Below are positions 7,243 to 17,910 of a stretch of 44,001 nucleotides of DNA, piece by piece. The translations under genes and the position numbers were made by a program. Location of the stretch: NCBI GenBank assembly GCA_022600575.1, contig JAHZKF010000028.1:1-44001 (forward strand). Reading direction: 5' to 3'. Every line of letters starts with the position of its first letter. The first letter of the stretch is position 1. The notes beneath the pieces were generated by a model. That model ran no database searches and had not been told where the DNA came from. It was given only the letters and a program-made list of their open reading frames with translations. The DNA comes from Gammaproteobacteria bacterium. Lineage in GTDB: Bacteria; Pseudomonadota; Gammaproteobacteria; Legionellales; Legionellaceae.

Positions 7243-7866
7243 ATGATGCCAAGATCGAAAAGTAGTCAGCGATGGCTGCGAGAACATTTTGATGATGTGT
7301 ATGTCAAGCAAGCGCAGCGCGAAGGATATCGAAGCCGTGCGGTGTATAAGTTGAAAGAGCTTGATGAGAAAAAAAGAATTTTGAAGCCTGGGATGTGCGT
7401 GGTGGATTTGGGCGCAGCCCCCGGTGGATGGACTCAATATGTGACTCAAAAGATAGGTGGGTCGGGTCAGGTGATAGCACTTGATATTTTACCTATGGAT
7501 GCATTACCTGATGTTTTAGTCATTCAAGGTGATTTTCATGAAGCGGCTGTGTTAGATAAATTAATTACTGCGATGCCAACAGAAGGGGCGGATGTGATTT
7601 TGTCCGATATGGCACCTAATATGAGCGGTAATGTTGCTATTGATATTCCGCGTGCGATGGCACTGACGGAGCTTGCGTTTGATTTAGCAGACAAAATATT
7701 AAAACCTGGCGGGAGTTTATTAATTAAAGTCTTTCATGGTGAGGGGTTTGATGCACTTTTAAAAATGGCTCGGTCTCAGTTTAAAGAGGTCGTCGTTAGA
7801 AAGCCATCTGCTTCACGTCCGCGATCACGTGAGACCTATTTGTTGGCGAAAGGCTATAATGTGTAG
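7243..7866 (+). CDS. rlmE: 23S rRNA (uridine2552-2'-O)-methyltransferase
   Basis: A 207-residue SAM-dependent methyltransferase (FtsJ/RrmJ) that 2'-O-methylates U2552 of 23S rRNA in the 50S subunit. [19 protein letters not shown] is the typical N-terminus, and [14 protein letters not shown] is the SAM-binding loop. The catalytic K-D-K-E tetrad is complete: Lys in [10 protein letters not shown], Asp in [10 protein letters not shown], Lys in [13 protein letters not shown] and Glu in [11 protein letters not shown]. There are two adjacent ATG codons at 7243 and 7246; either may be used, and the upstream ribosome site is weak. Linkage to ftsH downstream is the same as in E. coli (rlmE-ftsH). Confidence 0.96.
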   Translation: MMPRSKSSQRWLREHFDDVYVKQAQREGYRSRAVYKLKELDEKKRILKPGMCVVDLGAAPGGWTQYVTQKIGGSGQVIALDILPMDALPDVLVIQGDFHEAAVLDKLITAMPTEGADVILSDMAPNMSGNVAIDIPRAMALTELAFDLADKILKPGGSLLIKVFHGEGFDALLKMARSQFKEVVVRKPSASRPRSRETYLLAKGYNV

Positions 7867-7933
7867 TACATTTAGACATTCATGTATTTTTTACCCTGGG
7901 TTGTCCCGCACTATTTAAAAAGAGGTTGTCATT

Positions 7934-9883
7934 TTGAATGATATGGTTAAAAATTTATTTCTTTGGCTTATAATAGCCATTGTCCTGGTCTCTGTATTCA
8001 GCAATTTTGGTCCCCGAAATGCAGCGTCAGAGAAAATTTCATATAGTCATTTCTTAAAAGAAATAGATCAGGGAGCAATTGCTTCTGTTTTGGTCGAAGA
8101 CGACAAGATTATTCGTGGCATTACTAAAAATAACCAGCACTTTGTGACGTATCAGCCTATGCATGATAATGCTCTTTTAGGTGAGTTATTAAAAAACAAT
8201 GTTGATGTGAGTGGACAAGAAAAACAACAGGAAAGTTTTTTATTACATATCTTTATCAATTGGTTCCCGATGCTTTTGTTGATAGGGGTGTGGGTCTTTT
8301 TTATGCGGCAAATGCAAGGGGGAGGTGGCCGTGGTGGTGCTATGTCATTTGGTCGTTCGCGAGCACGATTGTTAGGTGAAGACCAAGTTAAAGTGACGTT
8401 TGCTGATGTGGCAGGTGTTGATGAAGCCAAAGAAGAAGTGAAAGAGTTAGTCGACTTCTTGCGTGATCCGAGTAAGTTTCAGAAATTAGGCGGTCGTATT
8501 CCACGAGGTGTTCTTTTGGTCGGTGCGCCAGGTACCGGGAAGACTTTGCTTGCAAAAGCTGTGGCAGGTGAAGCGAAAGTACCCTTTTTCACCATATCAG
8601 GTTCAGACTTTGTCGAGATGTTTGTAGGTGTTGGTGCTTCACGGGTGCGGGATATGTTTGAGCAGGCCAAGAAGCAAGCTCCATGTATTATTTTCATCGA
8701 TGAAATTGATGCTGTTGGTCGTCATCGTGGGGCAGGTTTAGGTGGGGGGCACGACGAGCGTGAGCAAACTTTAAATCAGCTCCTGGTTGAGATGGATGGA
8801 TTTGAAGGGAGTGAAGGGGTGATTGTTATTGCGGCAACTAACCGTCCGGATGTGCTTGATCCAGCCCTTTTAAGACCCGGACGATTTGACCGTCAAGTTG
8901 TAGTGCCTTTACCTGATATTCGTGGGCGAGAGCATATTTTACGGGTACACATGAATAAAGTACCAGCTGAAGAAAAGGTAGATGTGCTGTCGATTGCAAA
9001 AGGAACACCAGGATTCTCCGGGGCCGATTTAGCTAACTTGGTTAATGAGGCGGCTTTATTTGCAGCGCGTGCTAATAAACGCAAAGTGAGCATGACTGAA
9101 TTAGATAAGGCAAAAGATAAAATCATGATGGGGGCTGAACGACGCTCGATGGTGATGGATGAGTCTGAGAAAAAACTGACGGCATTTCATGAAGCTGGTC
9201 ATGCCTTGGTGGGGTTACTCGTGCCTGATCACGATCCTGTTTATAAAGTGACGATTATTCCGCGTGGGCGAGCACTTGGGGTGACGATGTTTTTACCTGA
9301 CCAAGATCGCTATAGTCACAGCCGGCAGCGTTTAGAGAGTCAATTGGCGAGCTTGTTTGGTGGGCGCGTGGCAGAAGAGCTTATTTTTGGTGAGAAACAC
9401 GTCACCACCGGGGCTTCAAATGACATTATGCGTGCAACCGAGATTGCACGAAAAATGGTGACGAGTTGGGGACTTTCTTCTTTAGGACCGATGACATTTG
9501 GTGAAGAAGAAGAAAGTGAAGTTTTTTTAGGGCGTTCTATGTCGAGCAATAAGGAAGTGTCTGATAAAACTGCAGAAGCGATTGATGTTGAGGTGCGCAC
9601 GATTATTGATAGAAATTATAAACGTGCGGCTGATATTTTATCAGAGAATCGTGACAAATTAACGGTTATGGCAGAAGGGCTCATGAAATATGAAACTATT
9701 GATGCCAAACAGATAAAAGAAATTATGGCCGGTAAAACACCTTCGGAGCCAGATGATTGGGATTCATTAGGTTCACCACCTTCTAGTGATAAACCTGAGC
9801 CCAAAAAGAAGAAACGTGTCACTGCTAAAAAGACCTCACCTAAAGAAGATTCAGCTGAACCGCCGGTCGAGCCATGTGAATAA
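7934..9883 (+). CDS. ftsH: ATP-dependent zinc metalloprotease FtsH
   Basis: A 649-residue inner-membrane AAA+ protease degrading misassembled membrane proteins and regulatory proteins. Two membrane segments flank a ~75-residue periplasmic domain (residues ~6-25 and ~100-125). Walker A GAPGTGKT is at 197-204, Walker B IIFIDEID near 255, the second region of homology [20 protein letters not shown] near 300-320, and the zinc-binding HEAGH at 419-423. The pore loop F-V-G is in [12 protein letters not shown]. The start is taken as TTG 7934 because AAAGAGG lies eight bases upstream; ATG 7943 matches the E. coli N-terminus but is ~17 bases from that site. The C-terminal tail is a Pro/Lys-rich stretch ([14 protein letters not shown]) beyond the protease domain. 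The last 8 bases overlap folP. Confidence 0.97.
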   Translation: MNDMVKNLFLWLIIAIVLVSVFSNFGPRNAASEKISYSHFLKEIDQGAIASVLVEDDKIIRGITKNNQHFVTYQPMHDNALLGELLKNNVDVSGQEKQQESFLLHIFINWFPMLLLIGVWVFFMRQMQGGGGRGGAMSFGRSRARLLGEDQVKVTFADVAGVDEAKEEVKELVDFLRDPSKFQKLGGRIPRGVLLVGAPGTGKTLLAKAVAGEAKVPFFTISGSDFVEMFVGVGASRVRDMFEQAKKQAPCIIFIDEIDAVGRHRGAGLGGGHDEREQTLNQLLVEMDGFEGSEGVIVIAATNRPDVLDPALLRPGRFDRQVVVPLPDIRGREHILRVHMNKVPAEEKVDVLSIAKGTPGFSGADLANLVNEAALFAARANKRKVSMTELDKAKDKIMMGAERRSMVMDESEKKLTAFHEAGHALVGLLVPDHDPVYKVTIIPRGRALGVTMFLPDQDRYSHSRQRLESQLASLFGGRVAEELIFGEKHVTTGASNDIMRATEIARKMVTSWGLSSLGPMTFGEEEESEVFLGRSMSSNKEVSDKTAEAIDVEVRTIIDRNYKRAADILSENRDKLTVMAEGLMKYETIDAKQIKEIMAGKTPSEPDDWDSLGSPPSSDKPEPKKKKRVTAKKTSPKEDSAEPPVEPCE

Positions 9884-10745
9884 AACGGCGTTTAAAGATT
9901 GGTGTGCTGCATCAAAACCCATTATAACTTCGCCTCATTATCGAGGGAGGCCACTTGTGATGGGTGTTTTGAATATCACCCCTGATTCATTCTCAGATGG
10001 TGGTTTATTTTTAAAACCAGCCGATGCATTAAAGCGGGCTGAAAGAATGATAGAGGAAGGCGTTGATATATTAGATATTGGTGCCGAATCAACAAGACCT
10101 GGTGCTCTACCCATTGATGAGCATCAAGAGCTTGAGCGCTTGATGCCTGTTATTGAATTGATTTTAGCAAAGCATGATATAGCGATTTCAGTAGATACAT
10201 CTAAGCCAGAAGTCATGCAAGTAGTGATTGATGCGGGTGTTGCCTGTATTAATGATGTTTTTGCGCTTCAAAAAGCAGGTGCGCTGGACGTGGCAGCAAA
10301 ACAAAATGTGCCATTTTGTTTAATGCACATGAAAGGTACGCCAGAAATGATGCAGAAAGGGCTTGATGAGCAAGAGGATATTATGATGCGGATTCAGGCT
10401 TTTTTTGAGGCACGCGTCGCGGCATGCTTGGCAGCAGGTTTATCACGAGAACAATTGATTTTAGACCCAGGGTTTGGTTTTGGTAAAACAGTGAATCAAA
10501 ATTTATGTTTGACTAAAAGATTATCTGAATTTGATGTGCATGGTCTTCCGCTATTGCTCGGTGTATCACGTAAAAGTACAATAGGGGCTGTTTTGCAGCA
10601 AACCGTGGACAATCGCTTGTCTGGCGGTTTAGCTTTAGCGGTGTTTGCAGCACTTAATGGTGTTGCGATGATTCGAACGCATGATGTTGGTGAAACGCGA
10701 GAAGCGTTTAAAATAATTGATGTAATGTTACAGGGTAGTTTCTAG
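9876..10745 (+). CDS. folP: Dihydropteroate synthase
   Basis: Condenses p-aminobenzoate with dihydropterin pyrophosphate in folate synthesis and is the sulfonamide target. Motifs: [15 protein letters not shown] from residue 29, [11 protein letters not shown] near 70, DVFALQ near 125 and GVSRKSTIG near 230. The frame is open upstream to 9786, but that stretch lies inside ftsH. GTG at 9876, overlapping ftsH by 8 bases, gives 289 residues, close to the 282 of E. coli, and is preferred. The order ftsH-folP-glmM is as in E. coli and many gammaproteobacteria. Confidence 0.95.
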   Translation: MNKTAFKDWCAASKPIITSPHYRGRPLVMGVLNITPDSFSDGGLFLKPADALKRAERMIEEGVDILDIGAESTRPGALPIDEHQELERLMPVIELILAKHDIAISVDTSKPEVMQVVIDAGVACINDVFALQKAGALDVAAKQNVPFCLMHMKGTPEMMQKGLDEQEDIMMRIQAFFEARVAACLAAGLSREQLILDPGFGFGKTVNQNLCLTKRLSEFDVHGLPLLLGVSRKSTIGAVLQQTVDNRLSGGLALAVFAALNGVAMIRTHDVGETREAFKIIDVMLQGSF

Positions 10746-10758
10746 ACAAGGAAAAAGG

Positions 10759-12126
10759 ATGACGCAGCGTAAACATTTTGGAACGGATGGAATCCGAGGT
10801 CGTGTAGGTTCTTCTGATATTACTCCCGAATTTATTTTAAAACTAGGCTGGGCCGTTGGACGTGTACTCGCTAATGGCGGACGAAAGCGTGTTTTAATTG
10901 GAAAAGATACGCGTGTTTCAGGTTATTTATTGGAATCAGCATTGCAAGCGGGGTTATCGGCAGCAGGGGTTGATGTTGCACTTTTAGGCCCAATGCCAAC
11001 ACCTGCAGTGGCTTATTTAACACAAACACTTCGTGCAACAGCAGGTATTGTGATTAGTGCCTCTCATAACCCATACCATGATAATGGCATTAAATTCTTT
11101 TCGTCAGATGGTTTTAAGTTGCCAGATCAAGCTGAACTCTCGATTGAAGAAGCATTAAGTCAGAAGATGCAAGTTGCGTCTTCTGCAGAATTAGGAAAGG
11201 CAGTTCGGATAGATGATGCGGCAGGGCGTTATATTGAATTTTGCAAGGCGACGATTCCTTCTTTGACCCGCCTCTCAGGTTTAAAGATAGTCGTTGATTG
11301 TGCGCATGGCGCAACTTATTATGTGGCACCTCATGTGTTCTCAGAGCTTGGTGCGGATGTGATTGCCATTGGTAACAAGCCGAATGGATTTAATATTAAT
11401 CAAAATGTAGGGTCAACGGCGCCAGAAGCACTACAAGCAGAAGTATTAGCAACGGGTGCCGATATTGGTGTTGGGCTTGATGGTGATGGAGATAGGTTGA
11501 TTCTTGTTGATGCGAAAGGTCGTTTAATTGATGGCGACCAAATACTCTATATGATTGCAAAAGATAGGCAAGAAAGAGAAGTGTTGCAAGGAGGGGTTGT
11601 TGGTACCTTGATGACCAATTATGGCTTGGAAAAAGCGTTGGATGCCCGAAATATACCTTTTGTTCGCTCGAAAGTGGGGGATCGTTATGTGCTTGAGGCG
11701 CTACATGAGCGGCAGTGGCGTATTGGAGGGGAATCATCAGGACATGTTGTGTGTTTAGATAAAACTACAACAGGAGATGGTATTGTGGCAGCATTGCAAG
11801 TGCTTGCCATGATGGTGAAAAAAAATAAAACGGTCGAAGCGCTGAGTGAGGGTATGGAGCTTCTGCCTCAGGCACTGGTGAATCTTAAGACTGATAAGGC
11901 GGCATTGCTGGCTAATAATGCAGAGGTTAAAAAGCGAGTTGAAGCATTGAATCTGCAATTTAAAGGAGAAGGTCGCGTTTTATTACGGCCATCAGGTACT
12001 GAACCTGTTCTTCGTGTGATGGTCGAGGGATATGATGCGAGTGAGGTTGAACGTGAAGCCGCACAATTGAGTGACGAAATACAACGTATTGCCGAAACAC
12101 TCGGTTCAACTGAAACGACTGCATAG
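10759..12126 (+). CDS. glmM: Phosphoglucosamine mutase
   Basis: A 455-residue alpha-D-phosphohexomutase converting glucosamine-6-phosphate to glucosamine-1-phosphate for UDP-GlcNAc, peptidoglycan and lipopolysaccharide. It opens with [13 protein letters not shown]. The phosphoserine loop [15 protein letters not shown] is near residue 100 (active serine about 102), metal-binding DGDGDRL is near 240, sugar-binding GGESSGHVV is near 325, and the phosphate-binding [14 protein letters not shown] is near 410. AAGGAAAAAGG stands directly before the ATG. It lies 13 bases after folP and 10 bases before tpiA, in one operon. Confidence 0.97.
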   Translation: MTQRKHFGTDGIRGRVGSSDITPEFILKLGWAVGRVLANGGRKRVLIGKDTRVSGYLLESALQAGLSAAGVDVALLGPMPTPAVAYLTQTLRATAGIVISASHNPYHDNGIKFFSSDGFKLPDQAELSIEEALSQKMQVASSAELGKAVRIDDAAGRYIEFCKATIPSLTRLSGLKIVVDCAHGATYYVAPHVFSELGADVIAIGNKPNGFNINQNVGSTAPEALQAEVLATGADIGVGLDGDGDRLILVDAKGRLIDGDQILYMIAKDRQEREVLQGGVVGTLMTNYGLEKALDARNIPFVRSKVGDRYVLEALHERQWRIGGESSGHVVCLDKTTTGDGIVAALQVLAMMVKKNKTVEALSEGMELLPQALVNLKTDKAALLANNAEVKKRVEALNLQFKGEGRVLLRPSGTEPVLRVMVEGYDASEVEREAAQLSDEIQRIAETLGSTETTA

Positions 12127-12136
12127 AGGATATGCC

Positions 12137-12892
12137 ATGAGACAGCAACTGGTGATGGGTAACTGGAAAATGAATGGTTCACGTAAGACCATCCATGTTT
12201 TATTAGATGAGCTCATTCAGCAGTTCCCACGTGAGGTGACGGCAGAGGTGGTTGTTTTTCCGCCTGCTATTTATATTCCAGAAGTTGCAAAGCAACTAGA
12301 GGGCTCTGGCATTAAATGGGGCGCGCAAACGGTTTATTTTGAGGAGAAAGGGGCTTATACTGGCGAGCTTTCAGCGCCCATGTTAAAAGATTATGGGTGT
12401 TCTTATGTGTTAGTGGGGCACTCGGAGCGTCGTAGTTTATTTCATGAAGATGAAAAATGTGTCGCGAAGAAATTCCACCACGTGAAAGAACATGATATGA
12501 TACCGGTTCTTTGCGTAGGCGAGACCGCATTAGAGCGTGAGAACGGCTTAACAATGTCGGTTTTAGAAACGCAGTTGCGAGCAGTTTCTCGCGATGGGAA
12601 GGGCGATTTTGACGCATGTGTTGTTGCTTATGAACCTGTTTGGGCTATTGGGACAGGGAAGACAGCAACACCAAATGATGCAGCAAGTGTTCAGGCTAAT
12701 ATTCGAGAGATAATTGGCAAGCTTGCTCCGGGAGATGCTGGTGCACTGCCTATTGTGTATGGTGGCAGTGTGAATGAAAAGACGGCAGGCGCATTATTTG
12801 CTATGCCTGACATTGACGGTGGTTTGGTGGGCGGTGCTTCACTGAACGCGAAACAGTTTTTGGATATTGTGACATGTATCAAGTGTTTTTAG
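12137..12892 (+). CDS. tpiA: Triose-phosphate isomerase
   Basis: A 251-residue TIM barrel interconverting dihydroxyacetone phosphate and glyceraldehyde-3-phosphate. All catalytic residues are visible: N9 and K11 (MGNWKMNG), H95 (VGHSERR) and E166 ([11 protein letters not shown]), plus the phosphate loop VYGGSVN near 212 and GGLVGGASL near the C-terminus. The frame extends upstream to 12071 inside glmM, but ATG 12137 preceded by GAGGA gives the normal length and N-terminus. Its 3' end overlaps secG by 19 bases. Confidence 0.96.
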   Translation: MRQQLVMGNWKMNGSRKTIHVLLDELIQQFPREVTAEVVVFPPAIYIPEVAKQLEGSGIKWGAQTVYFEEKGAYTGELSAPMLKDYGCSYVLVGHSERRSLFHEDEKCVAKKFHHVKEHDMIPVLCVGETALERENGLTMSVLETQLRAVSRDGKGDFDACVVAYEPVWAIGTGKTATPNDAASVQANIREIIGKLAPGDAGALPIVYGGSVNEKTAGALFAMPDIDGGLVGGASLNAKQFLDIVTCIKCF

Positions 12893-13194
12893 TGCTTCAT
12901 GTGTTGATAGCCATGACCCTAGTGGGTCTGGTTCTGATGCAACACGGGAAGGGTGCTGATATTGGCGCGGCTTTTGGTTCAGGTGCTTCGGGCACCGTGT
13001 TCGGAAGTCAAGGCGTTGGGAGCTTCTTGTTTAAATTAACAGGTGGGCTTGCATTGGCTTTTTTTGTGACAAGTGTTTCTTTGTCTGCGATGGTGGCACA
13101 TCAGTACCATCAAGCGACTCAAGTGATGATGCCACAAACAAGTCAAGCACCAAGTTCTGGTATTCCTATTCCAAAGGATTCAGAGCAACAATAA
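12874..13194 (+). CDS. secG: Preprotein translocase subunit SecG
   Basis: A 106-residue accessory subunit of the SecYEG channel. Two membrane helices ([20 protein letters not shown] and [20 protein letters not shown]) flank the conserved cytoplasmic loop [20 protein letters not shown]. The C-terminal ~35 residues are polar. The start lies inside the end of tpiA (19-base overlap), implying coupled translation. The tRNA-Leu gene follows seven bases after its stop, the arrangement known from E. coli (secG-leuU). Confidence 0.95.
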   Translation: MYQVFLVLHVLIAMTLVGLVLMQHGKGADIGAAFGSGASGTVFGSQGVGSFLFKLTGGLALAFFVTSVSLSAMVAHQYHQATQVMMPQTSQAPSSGIPIPKDSEQQ

Positions 13195-13200
13195 CGATTT

Positions 13201-13285
13201 ACCGAAGTGGTGGAATTGGTAGACACGCTGTCTTGAGGGGGCAGTGGCGTAAGCCGTGCCGGTTCGAGTCCGGCCTTCGGTACCA
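13201..13285 (+). tRNA. tRNA-Leu (anticodon GAG)
   Basis: An 85-base class II tRNA. Acceptor ACCGAAG pairs with CTTCGGT. The D-arm contains TGGTGGAATTGGTAGACA. Anticodon stem CTGTC/GGCAG surrounds the loop TTGAGGG, giving anticodon GAG (reads CUC/CUU). The long variable arm is GTGGCGTAAGCCGTG, and the T-arm is CCGGTTCGAGTCCGG. A73 and the CCA end (13283-13285) are encoded. It begins with A pairing U72. No own promoter or terminator is visible, so it is probably processed from a secG-nuo transcript. Confidence 0.96.
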
Positions 13286-13300
13286 AATGAGCAAAACGAT

Positions 13301-13660
13301 ATGATGCTATCACAGTATTTACCGGTATTGGTTTTTGTCTTGATTGCGCTTGTTTTAGGAAGCGTTTTACTTGGCGTGGGAAAGCTGTTATCAACGCGTC
13401 GTCCGGATGCCGTAAAAGATGCGGCCTATGAATGTGGTTTTCCAGCCTTTGAGAGCGCACGTATTCCATTTGATGTGCGATTTTACTTGGTTGCTTTGTT
13501 ATTTATTATTTTTGATTTGGAAACAGCTTTTTTCTTCCCTTGGGCATTGGTCTTAAGACAGCTCGGGTGGTTTGGTTTTTTAGCGATGATGTTGTTTTTG
13601 GGTTTGCTCGTGATAGGGTTTATTTATGAGTGGAAACGCGGTGCTTTAGAGTGGGAGTGA
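13301..13660 (+). CDS. nuoA: NADH-quinone oxidoreductase subunit A
   Basis: A 119-residue membrane subunit of complex I with three helices ([60 protein letters not shown]). [20 protein letters not shown] is the conserved loop near the quinone tunnel, including the Cys characteristic of the subunit. The frame stays open back into the tRNA gene, but ATG 13301 (or 13304) just after the tRNA is the realistic start. First gene of a 14-gene operon. Confidence 0.95.
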   Translation: MMLSQYLPVLVFVLIALVLGSVLLGVGKLLSTRRPDAVKDAAYECGFPAFESARIPFDVRFYLVALLFIIFDLETAFFFPWALVLRQLGWFGFLAMMLFLGLLVIGFIYEWKRGALEWE

Positions 13661-13669
13661 GGCTTCTCA

Positions 13670-14146
13670 ATGGTAGCAGGTGAGTTAAAAAAACAAGGTT
13701 TTGCAATCACAACACTTGAAAAGTTAGGTACGTGGGCTCAAAGCGGTTCGATGTGGCCAATGACGTTTGGGCTTGCGTGTTGTGCGGTTGAAATGATGCA
13801 CGCTGGTGCTGCACGTTATGATTTAGACCGATTTGGGATTATTTTTCGTCCAAGTCCAAGACAGTCAGATGTGATGATAGTTGCAGGTACTTTATGTAAT
13901 AAAATGGCGCCTGCCTTAAGACGTGTTTATGACCAAATGTCAGAGCCTAGATGGGTTGTTTCGATGGGGTCCTGTGCTAATGGTGGCGGATATTATCATT
14001 ATTCTTATTCGGTTGTGCGTGGTTGTGACCGTATTGTTCCAGTTGATGTTTATGTACCAGGATGTCCCCCGACAGCTGAGGCATTATTGTATGGGATTAT
14101 TCAGCTGCAAAATAAAGTCAAACGAAAAAAAATAATTGAGGCTTAA
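13670..14146 (+). CDS. nuoB: NADH-quinone oxidoreductase subunit B
   Basis: A 158-residue peripheral subunit carrying cluster N2, the last iron-sulfur centre before quinone. The four ligands are present as Cys37-Cys38 ([11 protein letters not shown]), Cys102 (MGSCANGGG) and Cys132 ([11 protein letters not shown]). The length is slightly short at the C-terminus compared with E. coli, as usual for non-enteric proteins. Nine bases separate it from nuoA. Confidence 0.97.
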   Translation: MVAGELKKQGFAITTLEKLGTWAQSGSMWPMTFGLACCAVEMMHAGAARYDLDRFGIIFRPSPRQSDVMIVAGTLCNKMAPALRRVYDQMSEPRWVVSMGSCANGGGYYHYSYSVVRGCDRIVPVDVYVPGCPPTAEALLYGIIQLQNKVKRKKIIEA

Positions 14147-14182
14147 TGGTTTGGTTTAAGCCAGGGCTTGGGTATAGATAAT

Positions 14183-14869
14183 ATGACAAAACAAAAAACA
14201 TTGCATGATGCCTTACGTTCGGTGTGGGATACTCCAGCATTTCAGTTAGTAGAAGCGCTGGGTGAGCTGACACTAACGATTGATTCGAGCGCGCTTTTAC
14301 CTGTAATGACGCAATTACGAGACCATGCTGAGTTTGCTTTTGATATATTGATTGATGTGTGTGGTGTCGACTACTTACATTACGGACTTCAGCAGTGGGA
14401 GACTGATGCCGCGAGTTCAAATGGTTTTTCTAGGGCTGTTAATCGTTGTGTGGTGGATAAAGATGTGATGCAAGAGACAACATCTGAGGGTAAGAAGCCA
14501 CGATTTGCAGTGGTGTATCACTTGTTGTCAACCACTCAAAATCATCGTTTACGCGTTAAAGTTTGTTTGGATGAAGCGCTCCCTGTTGTAGCATCGGTTG
14601 TGTCCATTTGGAGAAGTGCCAATTGGTTCGAGCGTGAAGCTTACGATATGTTTGGGATTTTATTTGATGATCATCCTGATTTGCGGCGCGTGCTGACTGA
14701 TTATGGATTTATTGGTCACCCTTTCAGAAAAGACTTCCCAGTGAGTGGGCATGTTGAAATGCGTTATGATGCGGCGTTGGAAAAAGTGATCTATGAACCG
14801 GTTGATATTGAACCACGAACCTTGGTGCCCAAAGTGATTCGACAAGTAAATAAAGGGGCTGCGTCATGA
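14183..14869 (+). CDS. nuoC: NADH-quinone oxidoreductase subunit C
   Basis: A hydrophilic subunit of the complex I connecting module, about 228 residues, separate from nuoD (not fused as in E. coli). Signatures: [20 protein letters not shown], the [20 protein letters not shown] motif, and [18 protein letters not shown] near the C-terminus. The start is ATG 14183; an in-frame TTG at 14168 would add five residues. Neither has a strong ribosome site. The stop overlaps nuoD (ATGA). Confidence 0.95.
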   Translation: MTKQKTLHDALRSVWDTPAFQLVEALGELTLTIDSSALLPVMTQLRDHAEFAFDILIDVCGVDYLHYGLQQWETDAASSNGFSRAVNRCVVDKDVMQETTSEGKKPRFAVVYHLLSTTQNHRLRVKVCLDEALPVVASVVSIWRSANWFEREAYDMFGILFDDHPDLRRVLTDYGFIGHPFRKDFPVSGHVEMRYDAALEKVIYEPVDIEPRTLVPKVIRQVNKGAAS

Positions 14870-16119
14870 TGGAGCTTCAGCAGTACACCTTGAACTTTGG
14901 TCCGCAGCATCCTGCGGCTCATGGTGTGTTACGATTGGTGTTAGAGCTTGAAGGCGAAACCATTGTACGTGCAGATCCGCATGTAGGGCTCTTGCACCGA
15001 GGCACCGAAAAGTTAGTTGAGACAAAGCCATACAATCAAAGTATTGGTTATATGGATAGGCTCGACTATGTTTCTATGATGTGTAATGAGCATGCTTATG
15101 TACGTGCAATAGAGCAGTTTTTAGGTGTCGAGGCACCTATTAGAGCGCAGTATATCCGAACGCTTTTTGATGAAGTTACACGTATTTTGAATCATTTAAT
15201 GTGGCTTGGTGCGACCGCACTTGATATTGGTGCGATGACTGTTTTTTTATATGCTTTTCGTGAGAGAGAAGACTTGTTTGACTGCTACGAAGCAGTTTCG
15301 GGTGCCAGAATGCATGCGACCTATTATCGCCCTGGTGGAGTAGCACGAGATTTACCTGATACCATGCCACAATATAAACCTTCGCGCTGGCATAATGAGC
15401 GTGAAGTGGCCGCCATGAATGAACATCGCGAAGGCAGTTTACTGGATTTTCTAGAAGCTTTTACAGCACGTTTCCCCGGATATGTTGACGAATACGAAAC
15501 GCTGCTTACAGATAATCGTATTTGGAAGCAACGAACAGTTGATATCGGGGTTGTTTCACCTGAAGATGCATTGCAGTTAGGGTTTAGTGGTCCAATGCTA
15601 CGTGCTTCAGGTATTGCTTGGGATTTACGAAAAAAACAAACCTACGCAGCTTATGACAAAGTAAAATTTGATATTCCTGTTGGCAAACATGGTGATTGTT
15701 ATGATCGCTATTTAGTGCGTGTTGAAGAAATGCGACAATCAAATGCGATTATTAAGCAGTGTATTACCTGGCTGCGTGATAATCCAGGGCCGGTTAAATT
15801 AGATGATCATAAAATCACACCGCCACCGCGTGAAACAATGAAGCATGATATGGAAGCTTTAATTCATCATTTTAAATTATTTACTGAAGGATTTGTGCTC
15901 CCTGAAGGTGAGGTATATAGCGCGGTTGAGGCACCTAAAGGTGAGTTTGGTATTTATTTGATTTCAGATGGCGCAAATAAGCCATATCGTATGAAAATTA
16001 GAGCGCCTGGATTTCCGCATTTGGCAGGTTTTAATGAAATGGTTAAGGGGCATATGCTTTCGGATGGCGTTGCAATTTTGGCAAGCCAAGATATTGTGTT
16101 TGGGGAGATTGACCGGTGA
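14866..16119 (+). CDS. nuoD: NADH-quinone oxidoreductase subunit D
   Basis: A 417-residue 49-kDa-type subunit that, with NuoB, forms the quinone-binding site. [20 protein letters not shown] contains the quinone-contacting His, [12 protein letters not shown] follows, and [11 protein letters not shown] and the C-terminal [11 protein letters not shown] end are conserved. Overlaps nuoC by 4 bases and nuoE by 4 bases, indicating tight translational coupling. Confidence 0.97.
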   Translation: MMELQQYTLNFGPQHPAAHGVLRLVLELEGETIVRADPHVGLLHRGTEKLVETKPYNQSIGYMDRLDYVSMMCNEHAYVRAIEQFLGVEAPIRAQYIRTLFDEVTRILNHLMWLGATALDIGAMTVFLYAFREREDLFDCYEAVSGARMHATYYRPGGVARDLPDTMPQYKPSRWHNEREVAAMNEHREGSLLDFLEAFTARFPGYVDEYETLLTDNRIWKQRTVDIGVVSPEDALQLGFSGPMLRASGIAWDLRKKQTYAAYDKVKFDIPVGKHGDCYDRYLVRVEEMRQSNAIIKQCITWLRDNPGPVKLDDHKITPPPRETMKHDMEALIHHFKLFTEGFVLPEGEVYSAVEAPKGEFGIYLISDGANKPYRMKIRAPGFPHLAGFNEMVKGHMLSDGVAILASQDIVFGEIDR

Positions 16120-16613
16120 AGAAATCTGAATTAATACGGCAATTTGTCTCTGAAGAAGATGTTAAAGAAATTGACCGATGGGTTGCAAAATTTCCGTCAG
16201 ATCAAATGCAATCGGCTGTCATGTGTGCACTCATGCTTGTTCAAGAAGCACAAGGACACTTAACTGAGCCTGCAATGGATGCCGTTGCAGCGTATCTCAT
16301 GATGCCACCTGTTGCTGTTTATGAAGTAGCTTCGTTTTACAGCATGTATCATATGAAACCGGTTGGTCGACATACCATTAATGTGTGTACAAACATTACA
16401 TGTCAGCTGCGAGATGCACGGGTTATTTTTGAGGCGTTGCAGAAAAAGCTCAATGTTTCTGCAGGTGAAACAACAGAAGATGGACGCTTTACATTGTGTT
16501 CGGTTGAGTGCTTAGGCGCGTGTGTGAATGCCCCCATGATGCAAGTGGATAAAGACTACCATGAAAATTTAACCGTAGATGCACTCGATGGTGTATTGGC
16601 TGAATATCCATAA
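16116..16613 (+). CDS. nuoE: NADH-quinone oxidoreductase subunit E
   Basis: A 165-residue thioredoxin-like subunit of the NADH dehydrogenase module. [2Fe-2S] cluster N1a ligands are Cys91 and Cys96 (CTNITC) and Cys132 and Cys136 (ECLGAC), spaced exactly as in E. coli. Starts with GTG in the GTGA overlap with nuoD. Confidence 0.97.
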   Translation: MKKSELIRQFVSEEDVKEIDRWVAKFPSDQMQSAVMCALMLVQEAQGHLTEPAMDAVAAYLMMPPVAVYEVASFYSMYHMKPVGRHTINVCTNITCQLRDARVIFEALQKKLNVSAGETTEDGRFTLCSVECLGACVNAPMMQVDKDYHENLTVDALDGVLAEYP

Positions 16614-16630
16614 AAAAAGAGGCTTTGGTT

Positions 16631-17908
16631 GTGGTTACATTGAATCAAGTATGTTATCGAACGCTCGACCTAAAAGACCCTTGGGCTTTATCGACGTATG
16701 AAGGGGTTGGCGGATATGCTGTGTGGCGTCGTATTTTAGCGGAACAGACTCCGCCAGCTGATATTATTGAAAGTTTAAAGCAATCTGCTTTACGTGGACG
16801 CGGAGGGGCTGGTTTCCCAACGGGCTTGAAGTGGAGCTTTATGAACCGTAATTCGCCGGTTCAAAAGTATGTGGTATGCAACTCTGATGAAGGGGAGCCT
16901 GGTACCTGTAAAGATAGAGATATTTTGCGTTATAACCCGCATCAGCTTATAGAAGGTATGGCGATTGCTGGTTATGTAATGGGGGCTTCTGTTGGATATA
17001 ACTATATTCGAGGTGAGTTCTGGGAACCCTATGAACGCATGGAGGAAGCACTTAAGGAAGCTTATGCTGCAGGCTTGCTCGGGAAAAATATTTTAGATTC
17101 TGGGTTTGATTTTGATTTGCATAACCACTTAGGGGCTGGTGCTTATATTTGTGGTGAAGAAACAGCGCTTTTGAATTCACTTGAAGGTAAAAAAGGGCAG
17201 CCACGGTTTAAACCGCCTTTTCCAGCCAATTATGGGCTCTATGGTAAGCCAACAACCATCAATAATACTGAAACATTTGCATCTGTTCCTGTTATTTTAG
17301 AGAAAGGCAGTGATTGGTTTTTAAATCTAGGAAAACCCAATAATGGTGGGACCAAATGTTTTAGCGTGAGTGGGCATGTAAATAAGCCATTGAATGTTGA
17401 GATTCCACTGGGCACACCATTTAAAACATTATTAGAGCTTGCGGGTGGTCTGCGTGAAGGACGACGATTAAAAGCGGTGATTCCGGGTGGCACATCAATG
17501 CCTGTGTTGCCAGGAGATGTCATGATGAAGTTAGATATGGATTATGACAGCATCCAAAAGGCAGGTTCAGGTTTAGGGTCGGGCGCTGTGATTATTATGG
17601 ATGATACGACTTGTATGGTGGATGTGCTTTATCGAGTATCGCATTTTTATATGGAAGAATCATGTGGGCAGTGTACACCATGTCGTGAAGGGACAGGTTG
17701 GATGGTGCGTCTGTTAGGCCGAATTAAATCAGGCCAAGGTAAACCTGGGGATATTGAAAAGCTCGTGAATGTTGCAGATAACATTGAGGGGCGTACAATT
17801 TGTGCCTTGGGTGAAGCGGCAGCGTGGCCTGTACAAAGTTTTGTGAAGCAGTTTTATTCAGAGTTTGATTATTTTATTAAGCATAAACATTCAAGTGTGG
17901 CGGTTTAA
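16631..17908 (+). CDS. nuoF: NADH-quinone oxidoreductase subunit F
   Basis: A subunit of about 425 residues that binds NADH and FMN and holds cluster N3. [13 protein letters not shown] (NADH/FMN glycine-rich loop), [14 protein letters not shown] and [19 protein letters not shown] are present. Cluster ligands are Cys345, Cys348 and Cys351 ([12 protein letters not shown]) and Cys391 ([12 protein letters not shown]). GTG 16631 is chosen because AGAGG lies eight bases upstream; TTG 16625 is only two bases from it. Confidence 0.97.
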   Translation: MVTLNQVCYRTLDLKDPWALSTYEGVGGYAVWRRILAEQTPPADIIESLKQSALRGRGGAGFPTGLKWSFMNRNSPVQKYVVCNSDEGEPGTCKDRDILRYNPHQLIEGMAIAGYVMGASVGYNYIRGEFWEPYERMEEALKEAYAAGLLGKNILDSGFDFDLHNHLGAGAYICGEETALLNSLEGKKGQPRFKPPFPANYGLYGKPTTINNTETFASVPVILEKGSDWFLNLGKPNNGGTKCFSVSGHVNKPLNVEIPLGTPFKTLLELAGGLREGRRLKAVIPGGTSMPVLPGDVMMKLDMDYDSIQKAGSGLGSGAVIIMDDTTCMVDVLYRVSHFYMEESCGQCTPCREGTGWMVRLLGRIKSGQGKPGDIEKLVNVADNIEGRTICALGEAAAWPVQSFVKQFYSEFDYFIKHKHSSVAV

Positions 17909-17910
17909 TC

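Noticed and set aside
9786-9875. 30-residue N-terminal extension of FolP
   Set aside because: It lies inside the ftsH coding region and is not like any FolP N-terminus; GTG 9876 gives the family length.
13201-13285. tRNA-Leu as an integration site for a genomic island
   Set aside because: No integrase, no repeated tRNA 3' end, and the flanks are the conserved secG and nuoA genes.
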